A DNA stretch of 35,624 nucleotides from NCBI GenBank assembly GCA_947463095.1, contig CANHRE010000023.1:1-35624 (forward strand), in the 5' to 3' direction. The translations under genes and the position numbers were made by a program. The stretch comes from Flavobacteriales bacterium. GTDB lineage: Bacteria > Bacteroidota > Bacteroidia > NS11-12g > UBA955. This document shows, piece by piece, positions 24,350 to 31,792 of this stretch. The notes beneath the pieces are model-generated. The model was not told where the DNA came from. It was given only the letters and a program-made list of their open reading frames with translations, and made no database searches. Each line of letters opens with the position of its first letter. Position 1 is the stretch's first letter.

Positions 24350-25878
24350 AGTGCTCCTTGAAATATAAATACCGCTTGCTGGCACAAATGGCCCTTTGGT
24401 CTGCTGCTGCCCTGCAGGCCCAGAACGAAAGTGATGCCATACGCTACAGCTCCGGCTATTATTTCGGTACGGCGCGCAGCATGGGCGTAGGCGGAGCAGT
24501 GAGCACGCTGGGTGCAGATGCTTCTTCCATAACGCTGAACCCGGCCGCCCTGGCGCAATACCGCAGCTCCGAATTCAGCGGAACCCTTTCGTTCCAAAAT
24601 GTGAGCAACAAGGCGGAATACATCAACACCATTACCCGTGATTCCCGCTTCAACATGAACTTCCCGAACATGAGCCTGGTGACTGCCAACCAGCGCTACA
24701 AAAACGGGAAACCCCTGCAAGAAGGATGGACCAATTTCACCTTAGCCTTCGGAGTGAACCGCAGCCATGATTTTCAGACCAGAACCTTCTTCCGCGATAC
24801 CAACCGCTCCTCCAGCATCACAGATTATTTCGCGGAGCTGGCCAAGGGGTCTACTGTGGCTGATTTCCCCTCGGGAAGCCTTCAATCTATTGCCTGGAAC
24901 GCTTATGCCATTGACCAGTTATCAGGCACCAATGATCGATATGAAAGTGCATTCAAGGGCAGCGCTCGCTACCTGAAGCAGGAAGGAATTATGGATACCC
25001 GCGGTTCGATTATCGACTGGCACGGATCGTTCGGGGCCAATTACAGCAATAAATTATACCTGGGCATTGGGCTGGTGTACAGCCACCTGCGCTTTATTGA
25101 AGATTTATCCCTCACCGAAACAGATTTAAAACTAGATCCCACCATCAAAGACCTGAAGCAACTGGAGGTGGTGAACAACAATACCGACCGCGGCGGGGCT
25201 GTGGGCGCGCGAATAGGAATGATTGTGCGACCTACCGATCAACTCAGAATAGGTATAGGAATTCAAACACCCCGCAGCTTCCAGATCAACAGGACTTATA
25301 CTTATCAGGTACAAACGTATTTTGATCCGGGTGCATCAACTGTTACTTCGCCTGAACCGGCCTTTACGGACCCCGCGAATACATATGATTATAAAGTTAT
25401 TACCCCATTCAAGGCCAATGCGGGTGCTACGCTCTTGTTCGGCAAGGCCGGATTTATTGCAGCCGATGCGGAGTTCGTAGATTATACCACTGCGAAGCTA
25501 AAAGCCCGCGATTATGGTTTTCTGAGTGAGAATGCCAATATCAGGCTGTATTACCGACAGGTGCTGAATGTGCGTGTAGGCGGTGAGTTGGTGGTGGATA
25601 TGTACCGTTTCCGCCTCGGCTATATGAACAATCCGAATCCTTTTGCCAACAACGTAAATATTCCGTATTCGCGGAACCTTGGTTTTTCTGCTGTTACAGG
25701 TGGATTTGGCATCAGGGAGGCGAAGTACTTCCTGGATTTGGCCTTCATGATGGGTAAACGTGCCGATTTTTACACGCCGTATTTCCTGCAAGATGGCAAC
25801 GGAAAAAAGGCTTACACGGTGACCAACAATTACAGGAACTGGAATTTCCTGGTTACCCTCGGGTTTCGACTGGAGTGA
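24346..25878 (+). CDS. OmpP1/FadL-like outer-membrane protein
   Basis: 510 residues from the ATG at 24346, which overlaps the lipoprotein stop. An in-frame start at 24244 would lie inside the lipoprotein gene and lacks a signal peptide. Residues 1-24 are a signal peptide (LAQMALWSAAALQAQ). The segment MGVGGAVSTLGADASSITLNPAAL is the FadL-family N-terminal plug signature; its core is GADASSITLNPAAL. The rest alternates strands and loops and ends with an aromatic strand (YRNWNFLVTLGFRLE), as a barrel should. FadL proteins let hydrophobic compounds such as fatty acids cross the outer membrane; the substrate here is unknown. Cotranscribed with the low-complexity lipoprotein and ended by a strong two-way terminator. 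Confidence 0.85.
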   Translation: MKCSLKYKYRLLAQMALWSAAALQAQNESDAIRYSSGYYFGTARSMGVGGAVSTLGADASSITLNPAALAQYRSSEFSGTLSFQNVSNKAEYINTITRDSRFNMNFPNMSLVTANQRYKNGKPLQEGWTNFTLAFGVNRSHDFQTRTFFRDTNRSSSITDYFAELAKGSTVADFPSGSLQSIAWNAYAIDQLSGTNDRYESAFKGSARYLKQEGIMDTRGSIIDWHGSFGANYSNKLYLGIGLVYSHLRFIEDLSLTETDLKLDPTIKDLKQLEVVNNNTDRGGAVGARIGMIVRPTDQLRIGIGIQTPRSFQINRTYTYQVQTYFDPGASTVTSPEPAFTDPANTYDYKVITPFKANAGATLLFGKAGFIAADAEFVDYTTAKLKARDYGFLSENANIRLYYRQVLNVRVGGELVVDMYRFRLGYMNNPNPFANNVNIPYSRNLGFSAVTGGFGIREAKYFLDLAFMMGKRADFYTPYFLQDGNGKKAYTVTNNYRNWNFLVTLGFRLE

Positions 25879-25896
25879 GGATGGGAATTCATATAC

Positions 25897-25933
25897 AAAC
25901 AAAAAACCCGCCGGAGATGCGGGTTTTTTGTTT
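25897..25933. terminator. Bidirectional terminator between convergent genes
   Basis: A perfect 15-bp stem: 25897-25911 (AAACAAAAAACCCGC) pairs with 25919-25933 (GCGGGTTTTTTGTTT), loop CGGAGAT. It has A-runs on one side and T-runs on the other, so it works for the FadL-like gene (+) and the Omp28-like gene (-), each of which ends within 20 bases. Confidence 0.95.
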
Positions 25934-25948
25934 AAGAGTATTGTTCGA

Positions 25949-26761
25949 TTACTGGAGTTTGCCGATCCAGGAGTTGGCAACGGTGAACTTAGAAGTGGTA
26001 GGGTCTTGTTTCCAAAGAACCAGGTTCACATGCATTTTAGCTTTATTCCAGTTGTTGTTCAGGGCACCGAAGAAGGTGAAGTTTTTCACTTCCCACTGAG
26101 CCGCATTGTCGGCCAGCATTTCGCCGGTGGCGCTGGTGCCAAGGGTAAGGCGCAGCACGTGGTCGTGGATGTTCTTATTGGCGCTCATGTCGCTGGACTG
26201 AGTGGCGGAAATGCCGTCTTCGGTCAGGTAAGCTGCGATGAAGTACTTGCCGGAGGTAGGAGTGATGGCTTTGAAAAACTGGGTTTGAGCTTTAACGGTA
26301 ATGTCATTGCCAGTCAGTTCGGTAGTGAACTTCATGTTCGCTTCAGGAGTCAGGGCCAGCTTCTGGTCAACATTGGTGGCGCAGCTTGAATTGGTGATGC
26401 CGTTTCCAACGATGGAAGAGAAAATTGTTCCGCCGCCACCGATGAACATGGTAGGAACTGAAGAAACACCAAAAGTGCCGGCCAGTGCATTGGCAGAGGC
26501 ACAATTCATTGGATCAGCAGTACCGCCGTTCACCTGGCAGGAGATGATCTGTGCTTTGTCACCATAAGCTTTGGTGATGTACTCTTTGCCGGGCTTGCCA
26601 TAGGCGCCGCATGGACCACACCAGGTGCCGCCAAAATAGAAAACAGTAGCTTGCTGTGTCTGAGAAACTACTGCGGGATTTGGTTCCGGTTTCGGATCTT
26701 TTTTGCAGGATGCAAAGGTTACCAAAACGGCAGCCGATGCAAAAAGGAGTGCGTTTTTCAT
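25949..26761 (-). CDS. Omp28-related lipoprotein with thioredoxin-like CxxC motif
   Basis: 270 residues from the ATG at 26761; an upstream in-frame start at 26815 is not supported. The signal MKNALLFASAAVLVTFASC gives lipid-anchor Cys19, followed by KKDPKPEPNP. The thioredoxin-like core has FYFGGTWCGPCGAYGKPG with Cys48 and Cys51, then later SVPTMFIGGGG with the cis-proline of thioredoxin folds. A second domain (about 135-270) resembles the C-terminal half of Omp28-related proteins (HDHVLRLTLGTSATGE, WNKAKMHVNLVLWKQD). The CGPC active site suggests disulfide exchange or reduction in the periplasm, though Omp28 proteins are not well studied. It is divergent from the T9SS-sorted Omp28-like gene at 26888. 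Confidence 0.88.
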   Translation of the reverse strand: MKNALLFASAAVLVTFASCKKDPKPEPNPAVVSQTQQATVFYFGGTWCGPCGAYGKPGKEYITKAYGDKAQIISCQVNGGTADPMNCASANALAGTFGVSSVPTMFIGGGGTIFSSIVGNGITNSSCATNVDQKLALTPEANMKFTTELTGNDITVKAQTQFFKAITPTSGKYFIAAYLTEDGISATQSSDMSANKNIHDHVLRLTLGTSATGEMLADNAAQWEVKNFTFFGALNNNWNKAKMHVNLVLWKQDPTTSKFTVANSWIGKLQ

Positions 26762-26887
26762 TGATATTTGAGTGTTAGATGGTTGTTTCAGTGCGCCAAA
26801 ATAGTAAAAAAACACAAGCGGCGAAGTATTCCCCCCAATAAAATGACGCTATCTGTTTCTTTTCACGCCATCGCGTTTCTTTGCAGG

Positions 26888-28987
26888 GTGAAGCAATTAA
26901 TCAGTTTGATTACGGCTATAGTTACCCTTTTGTCCGGTGCAACTGCCCAACAATATCATCTGGTGGATTATGGCCGTTCTGGGCCCATTCCATTCCTGAT
27001 GCAGGGTTTTTCCGTTGCCGAAGACGATGTCAGTGCTGAAGCCGACGCCGGCTGGAACTTCTGGCTGGGCGCTGCTACTGCCCCTGAGCGTTCCACACCT
27101 CTGCCGCTTGGGTTCAGCCTTACCCTGAACGGAAATGCCTATACGCATGTGCGTGCTGCAAGCAATGGGTATATCTGCTTCGATACAGCAGCAGCCGTTT
27201 TTTCTGGTTCAGGCGCCGCATCGCTGCCCATAGCCACTTTGCCATCACCGGCCTTGTACTTTGGCGGTTTGTCGCTATCCGGAAGCAACGACCGCCTGCT
27301 TTACCGCTATACAGGAACAGCGCCCAACCGCGCGCTTATGCTGAAATGGTATTCTGCAACTTCAGGTAAGGCTTATGTTTATGCTTCTGCAGTCATCATG
27401 GAACAGGGTATGCTGTGGACCGGCCTGATGCATGTTGGCAGCAACACGCCTGCTTATCAGGCACCTGTGCTTTCTTTAGGCTTTCAGCTTTCCGGAACGG
27501 AAGCCTACATGATGCCTGGTTCACCGAATATCACCCCCGATTCTGCTTTATTCAGTTCTTCCGCTTCGGACAATCACTATGTGGCCTATGTTCCGGGAGT
27601 GCAGCCCAGTGCCGATGCGCAGTGGATTCAGTGGCCCGGGAAAATTTACGCCACCCTGGGTAAGCCGGCGCTCTTCGAAGCCCGTATTGCCAATACCGGC
27701 ATCAGAACCTTATCAAAGGTGAGCCTTGAATATAATATATTGGGACAGCCCGGCACCTGGAAACAAACAATCCCGGTTTTACTCGATTCGGTAAACCGTG
27801 TGGGTGTTTTGCGCGATACACTCCCGCAGCCCTCAGATACAGGCGTATATGTGCTCGAGGTGCGCTTCAGCAGTTTTAACGGAGTTCCTGTTTCAACGCC
27901 ATGGCAGTTGAGCCCTGTGTATATCCTCGATGGCGGCAAAAGGACAAAGCGCCGCAGTCTTGCTGAGATGCAAACAGCTTCGTGGTGCGCTGTATGTCCG
28001 GCGCATTTTAGTGACCTGCGCAACCTGGAGGCCCGTCATCAGGCCGTATCATTGTTTCATCATACCGGTGATGGCATGGCACACGACAGCTTCAGCAATC
28101 TGGGCACCCTTGAGGTTCCCTCTTTCAGCCTCAACGGTGTAACGGCTAAAAAAGCCGATACTGCAGCATGGATAAAAAACATTCAGGAAGCCACAGCCAT
28201 CGGAGCACCCTGTACCCTAAAGGTTACGAAGGCTGCACTCAGCGGTTCTAACGTATTGAGTTTTGACGTGGAAACTCGTTTTACCGATATATACCAGGGC
28301 GACTTGCGCCTGATGGTAGCCCTGCGGGAACGCACGGTACGCGGAGGCGGCCTTCCTTTTGATCAGTTTATCGCTGCGGAAATTACAGCCAACCCCAATT
28401 CACCGTACTATAAATATCCATCCCAAACAGGTGGTTTCAAGCACCCAGATGTTGCCTGGCGGTTTCTTACTCCCTACCGTGGAACGCAGACGTATATGCC
28501 TGCCGGTCAGTTCTACAGCGGAACATCCTATGCGCGCTCTTTCAGCATGCCGCTTCCCGCTGTTACCAGCATTCTGATTCCAACCACTGCTCCTTATCCC
28601 GATGCCAACTCCAATGCGGCCGGGCGCTACAAGCCGGCGGAAACGGACATTGTTGCGGTACTGTGGGACCACAGTAATCCATTGCAACCGCAGGTGTTGC
28701 AGGCGGCGGTTCAACCGCTATGGGATGCTGTGAACAGCTCTGCGGAGCATCAGGAAACTGCAGGTTTTATGATGTGGCCAAATCCGGCGAGCAACAATGT
28801 TTTTCTGTACTTCCCTGCCACGGTTGGCGGGTGTTTTGCTTATGAAATGCTGGATGCTTCCGGGCGGGTATGTTTCGCAGGAACGGCGGCACAGCGGGAA
28901 CACATGGTGGATGTAAGCCGACTGAAGCCTGGTGTTTACTGGGTGCGCGCCTGTGGTAAGGCCCAAAAGCTGGTGTTGGCACCCTGA
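26888..28987 (+). CDS. Secreted Omp28/thioredoxin-like protein with T9SS sorting domain
   Basis: 699 residues from GTG 26888, chosen because it gives a clean signal peptide (MKQLISLITAIVTLLSG, cleavage near TAQ). The in-frame ATG at 26768 would add 40 residues before it. Residues about 25-230 are beta-rich with ASNGYICFDT, as in lectin-like or surface domains. The region from about 355 resembles Omp28: RRSLAEMQTASWCAVCPAHF with Cys367 and Cys370, then LEVPSFSLNGV with a likely cis-proline. The C-terminus is a sorting domain (MMWPNPASNNVFLYF, VDVSRLKPGVYWVRA). CAVC is an unusual redox pair compared with CGPC in the neighbouring lipoprotein. The end is two bases from the end of nadC, with no terminator between. 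Confidence 0.85.
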   Translation: MKQLISLITAIVTLLSGATAQQYHLVDYGRSGPIPFLMQGFSVAEDDVSAEADAGWNFWLGAATAPERSTPLPLGFSLTLNGNAYTHVRAASNGYICFDTAAAVFSGSGAASLPIATLPSPALYFGGLSLSGSNDRLLYRYTGTAPNRALMLKWYSATSGKAYVYASAVIMEQGMLWTGLMHVGSNTPAYQAPVLSLGFQLSGTEAYMMPGSPNITPDSALFSSSASDNHYVAYVPGVQPSADAQWIQWPGKIYATLGKPALFEARIANTGIRTLSKVSLEYNILGQPGTWKQTIPVLLDSVNRVGVLRDTLPQPSDTGVYVLEVRFSSFNGVPVSTPWQLSPVYILDGGKRTKRRSLAEMQTASWCAVCPAHFSDLRNLEARHQAVSLFHHTGDGMAHDSFSNLGTLEVPSFSLNGVTAKKADTAAWIKNIQEATAIGAPCTLKVTKAALSGSNVLSFDVETRFTDIYQGDLRLMVALRERTVRGGGLPFDQFIAAEITANPNSPYYKYPSQTGGFKHPDVAWRFLTPYRGTQTYMPAGQFYSGTSYARSFSMPLPAVTSILIPTTAPYPDANSNAAGRYKPAETDIVAVLWDHSNPLQPQVLQAAVQPLWDAVNSSAEHQETAGFMMWPNPASNNVFLYFPATVGGCFAYEMLDASGRVCFAGTAAQREHMVDVSRLKPGVYWVRACGKAQKLVLAP

Positions 28988-28989
28988 GC

Positions 28990-29853
28990 TTAGGTCAGCA
29001 GGGTTTTCATGCTGATGTCAAGGCTTTTCACCGAGTGGGTGAGGAAGCCCAGTGATATAAAGTCAACCCCCGTGGGAGCATAACCTTTGATGTTCGACAT
29101 ATTGATGCCACCGGAGGCTTCGGTTTCCATGCGTCCGGCCACCAGTTGAACCCCTTCTTGAACCAGTTCGGGGCTGAAGTTGTCGAACATGATTCTTTGA
29201 ATGCCGGTAAAGCGCAAAACCTCCTGTACATCCTTCAGGTTGCGGGTTTCCACTTCAATGGCCAGTTTTTTCCCGGTGCGTTCCAGGTATTCCATGGTTT
29301 TTTCTATTGCTGCGGAAATGCCCCCTGCATGGTCAATGTGGTTGTCTTTCAGCATAATCATATCGAACAGGCCGAAGCGATGGTTATGGCCGCCGCCAAG
29401 GGTAACAGCCCATTTCTCCAAAGGACGAAGGCCTGGCGTGGTTTTGCGGGTGTCGAGCAGTTTTACTGGATAGGGTTTTACTGCATCTACGGCCTTTGCC
29501 GTAGTGCTGGCAATGCCGCTGAGGCGCTGCATGCAGTTTAGTATAAGACGTTCAGCACCAAGCAACGACTGTATTCTGCCGCTGGCAGTGGCCACACGTG
29601 TGCCCTGTTCAACGGTGCTGCCGTCGGGGTAATGCACGTCAAGGCGGGCATCAGGATCAAGCGTATTGAGGATTCTGGCAGCCAGGTCCAGTCCGGCAAC
29701 GATGCCCGGCTCTTTGTACAGGATAACCGCTGAGCCATGAGCCTGGACGTTGATAGCGGCAAGGGCACTATGATCTCCATCTCCCAGGTCTTCCTGTAAA
29801 GCGCGGTTGATGAAATCGTGGATGTATGGGGTGTTGAAGGAAAAAGGCTCCAT
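28990..29853 (-). CDS. nadC: Nicotinate-nucleotide diphosphorylase (carboxylating)
   Basis: 287 residues, full length. Family motifs include ALQEDLGDGDHSA, ERLILNCMQRLSGIAS, LDTRKTTPGLRPLEKWAV, GGGHNHRFGLFDMIMLKDNH, EVETRNL, and EASGGINMSNIKGYAPTGVD with the phosphate-binding end DFISLGFLTHS. The enzyme converts quinolinate and PRPP to nicotinate mononucleotide, CO2 and pyrophosphate in de novo NAD synthesis. Substrate-binding Arg, His and Lys residues in the RKT and HNHR blocks are present. The ATG lies seven bases after the DUF4783 stop, so the two genes form an operon. nadA and nadB are not in the window. Confidence 0.98.
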   Translation of the reverse strand: MEPFSFNTPYIHDFINRALQEDLGDGDHSALAAINVQAHGSAVILYKEPGIVAGLDLAARILNTLDPDARLDVHYPDGSTVEQGTRVATASGRIQSLLGAERLILNCMQRLSGIASTTAKAVDAVKPYPVKLLDTRKTTPGLRPLEKWAVTLGGGHNHRFGLFDMIMLKDNHIDHAGGISAAIEKTMEYLERTGKKLAIEVETRNLKDVQEVLRFTGIQRIMFDNFSPELVQEGVQLVAGRMETEASGGINMSNIKGYAPTGVDFISLGFLTHSVKSLDISMKTLLT

Positions 29854-29860
29854 GAAGCGC

Positions 29861-30250
29861 TCAGGGTTCTATTTTTAGCTCCTGGATTTCCAGGCCCGTT
29901 GCGCCTTTCTTCATGAACAAACTGACACGGAAGCCGCCATTTGCTGTTTCCAGCTTGAGGATGGCATAATATGCCCCGTTGTCGCTGCTTCCCTGGCTGT
30001 TGATGGTGCAGCTTTTCGGAGGATGGCTCTGGAAGAAACGCGATAAAATCATCGTCGCTTGAGCTTTGCTGTAGTACCCATCGCCCTGCGGCGTAAGCAG
30101 TTGAATGCTGGAATGCATCTGATTTCCAATAGATGCAGCATCACCCTGGGCAAACCACTGGCGCAGGTTGTCTATGTCGCCTTGCGGGGTACCCAGGCTT
30201 TGAAGGGAAAGCATACCCGTGAATAATAAACTGTTCAAAAACTGGAACAT
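29861..30250 (-). CDS. DUF4783 domain-containing exported protein
   Basis: 129 residues from the ATG at 30250; an in-frame upstream start at 30319 would overlap the HAD gene and break the signal peptide. The N-terminus MFQFLNSLLFTGMLSLQSLG looks like a signal peptide, so the protein is probably periplasmic. The body has one small alpha+beta domain of the NTF2-like kind: DIDNLRQWFAQGD, LLTPQGDGYYSKAQATMIL, FFQSHPPKSCTINSQG, and an amphipathic end FRVSLFMKKGATGLEIQELKIEP of which VSLFMKK and LEIQELKIEP are the most regular. It is the usual neighbour of nadC in Bacteroidota, but its function is unknown. Driven by a perfect minus-strand -7 element at 30284-30291. Confidence 0.87.
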   Translation of the reverse strand: MFQFLNSLLFTGMLSLQSLGTPQGDIDNLRQWFAQGDAASIGNQMHSSIQLLTPQGDGYYSKAQATMILSRFFQSHPPKSCTINSQGSSDNGAYYAILKLETANGGFRVSLFMKKGATGLEIQELKIEP

Positions 30251-30283
30251 GGTGGTTTCCGTTTTATTAATCCAATTTTGTGC

Positions 30284-30291
30284 CAAAGATA
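30284..30291 (-). promoter_or_regulatory. -7 promoter element of DUF4783-nadC operon
   Basis: The reverse complement reads TATCTTTG, matching TAnnTTTG, 33 bases upstream of the DUF4783 ATG. Its outermost base is the first base of the divergent HAD gene's ATG, so the two promoters and starts overlap. Confidence 0.6.
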
Positions 30292-31013
30292 TGTCCGGGT
30301 CGAAACCATTCGCACACATTCGCTACATCCTTTTTGATTTGGATGATACCTTGTGGGATTTTGAGCGCAATGCCGAAGAGGCGCTTACAGAGTTGTTTCA
30401 TCGCCACCACCTGCAGCGGCGCACAGGACAGGGGCATGAAGTGTTTCTTCAGCACTACCAGAAAATCAACAGGGAATACTGGAGCTTATATGAACGTGGG
30501 CTGGTGGACAAGCACCGGCTCCGCACCGAGCGCTTCACCGAGGCGTTCCGTGCTGTGGGCCTTCCCGACGCCGAGCATCCGGAACGGGCCTGGGAGGAAT
30601 ACCTGGAAATATGTCCTCTGAAAACCAACCTGGTATCCGGTGCACGTGAATTGCTGGACCAGCTGCATGGACGTTATACCATGGCTTTAGTCACCAACGG
30701 TTTTGAGGCCGTTCAACGCACCAAAATCAGGGTTTCCGACCTGGAGCGATATTTTGAAGTAATGATCAGCAGTGAATCCTGCGGTCATCCCAAGCCTTCA
30801 CCTTTGATTTTTCAGGCAGCCTTGGAAGCCATAGGCGGCAATCCCTCTGAAACGCTGGTTATTGGCGACAAGCTGGATACCGATATTCAGGGCGCGTGGG
30901 CTGCCGGCCTGCAATCTGTTTGGTACTGTCCGGGGCAGCCGCTGGATGCTACCGAACACATTTCAGCCGTTCAGGTACAAAGCCTGTCCGAAATTCCGGG
31001 ATTGCTGTTCTAG
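30291..31013 (+). CDS. HAD hydrolase, YjjG-type noncanonical pyrimidine nucleotidase
   Basis: 240 residues from the ATG at 30291; in-frame starts at 30219 and 30249 would run through the divergent gene. HAD motif I is FDLDDTLWDF with nucleophile Asp16 and Asp18, motif II is MALVTNGFEAVQ, motif III includes HPKPSPLIFQ, and motif IV is VIGDKLDTDIQGAWAAG. A helical cap lies between motifs I and II. The overall order, length and NGFEAVQ...KPSPLIF pattern match YjjG, a cytoplasmic 5'-nucleotidase that removes noncanonical pyrimidine nucleotides, and the enzyme appears complete. Other phosphatase substrates are possible. It stands alone with 61 bases before the next gene and no visible terminator. 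Confidence 0.87.
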   Translation: MSGSKPFAHIRYILFDLDDTLWDFERNAEEALTELFHRHHLQRRTGQGHEVFLQHYQKINREYWSLYERGLVDKHRLRTERFTEAFRAVGLPDAEHPERAWEEYLEICPLKTNLVSGARELLDQLHGRYTMALVTNGFEAVQRTKIRVSDLERYFEVMISSESCGHPKPSPLIFQAALEAIGGNPSETLVIGDKLDTDIQGAWAAGLQSVWYCPGQPLDATEHISAVQVQSLSEIPGLLF

Positions 31014-31074
31014 GGCCACCGATCCTCAATCAGTCCTTGTTCAAAACCGGCGATGGTTGTAAATTGCAGCCTTC

Positions 31075-31764
31075 ATGAAAAAAGCAATTCTATTTTCCGT
31101 TTTGATTGGCGGCACGGGTTATTTGTTCGCCGGAAACAACCCATTTAAAACACGGGAATCCAGGAACAGCACCTTTTATGTTCCCCATTCGGATATTACA
31201 GATTGTGCCATTCATATTGAATCATTAATTGCTGACACCCTGCACCTCGCCTACGAGCGCATCGGCTTGAGTTTACCTACCGGCTGGGCTGCGAACATGT
31301 GCGACAACGCCAACTGCTACGGTGATGTGCGCGAGGCCGGATCTATGGCGCCATTCAAGGCTCCTGTCGAAGCGTATATCAAAATTACCGTGGCCCCACA
31401 AGGTCTTGCGGGCACTGCCGTGGTTCAATACGCCGTATGGAACATGAAAGCGCCGACACAACGTGATACGCTTACCTTCAATATCGTGGTGAACTGGGGC
31501 GCGGGGATTCAGGCCTCTGCGCCTGCCGATGAACCGACTGTATATCCTAATCCTGCCGGAGAAATCATGCATGTGGCCAATCCCTCCGCAGAACATATGC
31601 AGTGTGTGCTGCATACTTTGGAAGGAAGGCAGCTGGGTCCTGAACTCACCGTTCAACCCGGTAATAGTGCCGCAATTCCTGTAAACCACCTTCCCACCGG
31701 TATCTATCTGGTAACCCTGAAGTCACCGGTATACCGCAAAACGGTTCGGGTGGTTCATCCCTGA
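31075..31764 (+). CDS. Small secreted protein with T9SS type A sorting domain
   Basis: 229 residues. The signal peptide MKKAILFSVLIGGTGYLFAG is clear. Residues about 30-150 form a beta-sandwich-like domain with two Cys pairs (DITDCAIHIE; NMCDNANCYGDV) and LAYERIGLSLPTGW. The C-terminal 75 residues are a sorting domain (PTVYPNPAGEIMHV, then HLPTGIYLVTLKSP). The compact domain and NMCDNANCYG segment resemble the extracellular domains found in small Bacteroidota T9SS cargo that precede the sorting tail; no enzyme motif is seen. The VWA gene begins 28 bases downstream, so they may share a transcript. Confidence 0.87.
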   Translation: MKKAILFSVLIGGTGYLFAGNNPFKTRESRNSTFYVPHSDITDCAIHIESLIADTLHLAYERIGLSLPTGWAANMCDNANCYGDVREAGSMAPFKAPVEAYIKITVAPQGLAGTAVVQYAVWNMKAPTQRDTLTFNIVVNWGAGIQASAPADEPTVYPNPAGEIMHVANPSAEHMQCVLHTLEGRQLGPELTVQPGNSAAIPVNHLPTGIYLVTLKSPVYRKTVRVVHP

Positions 31765-31792
31765 GCTTCCATTCTGTTAAAATCAATCCAGG

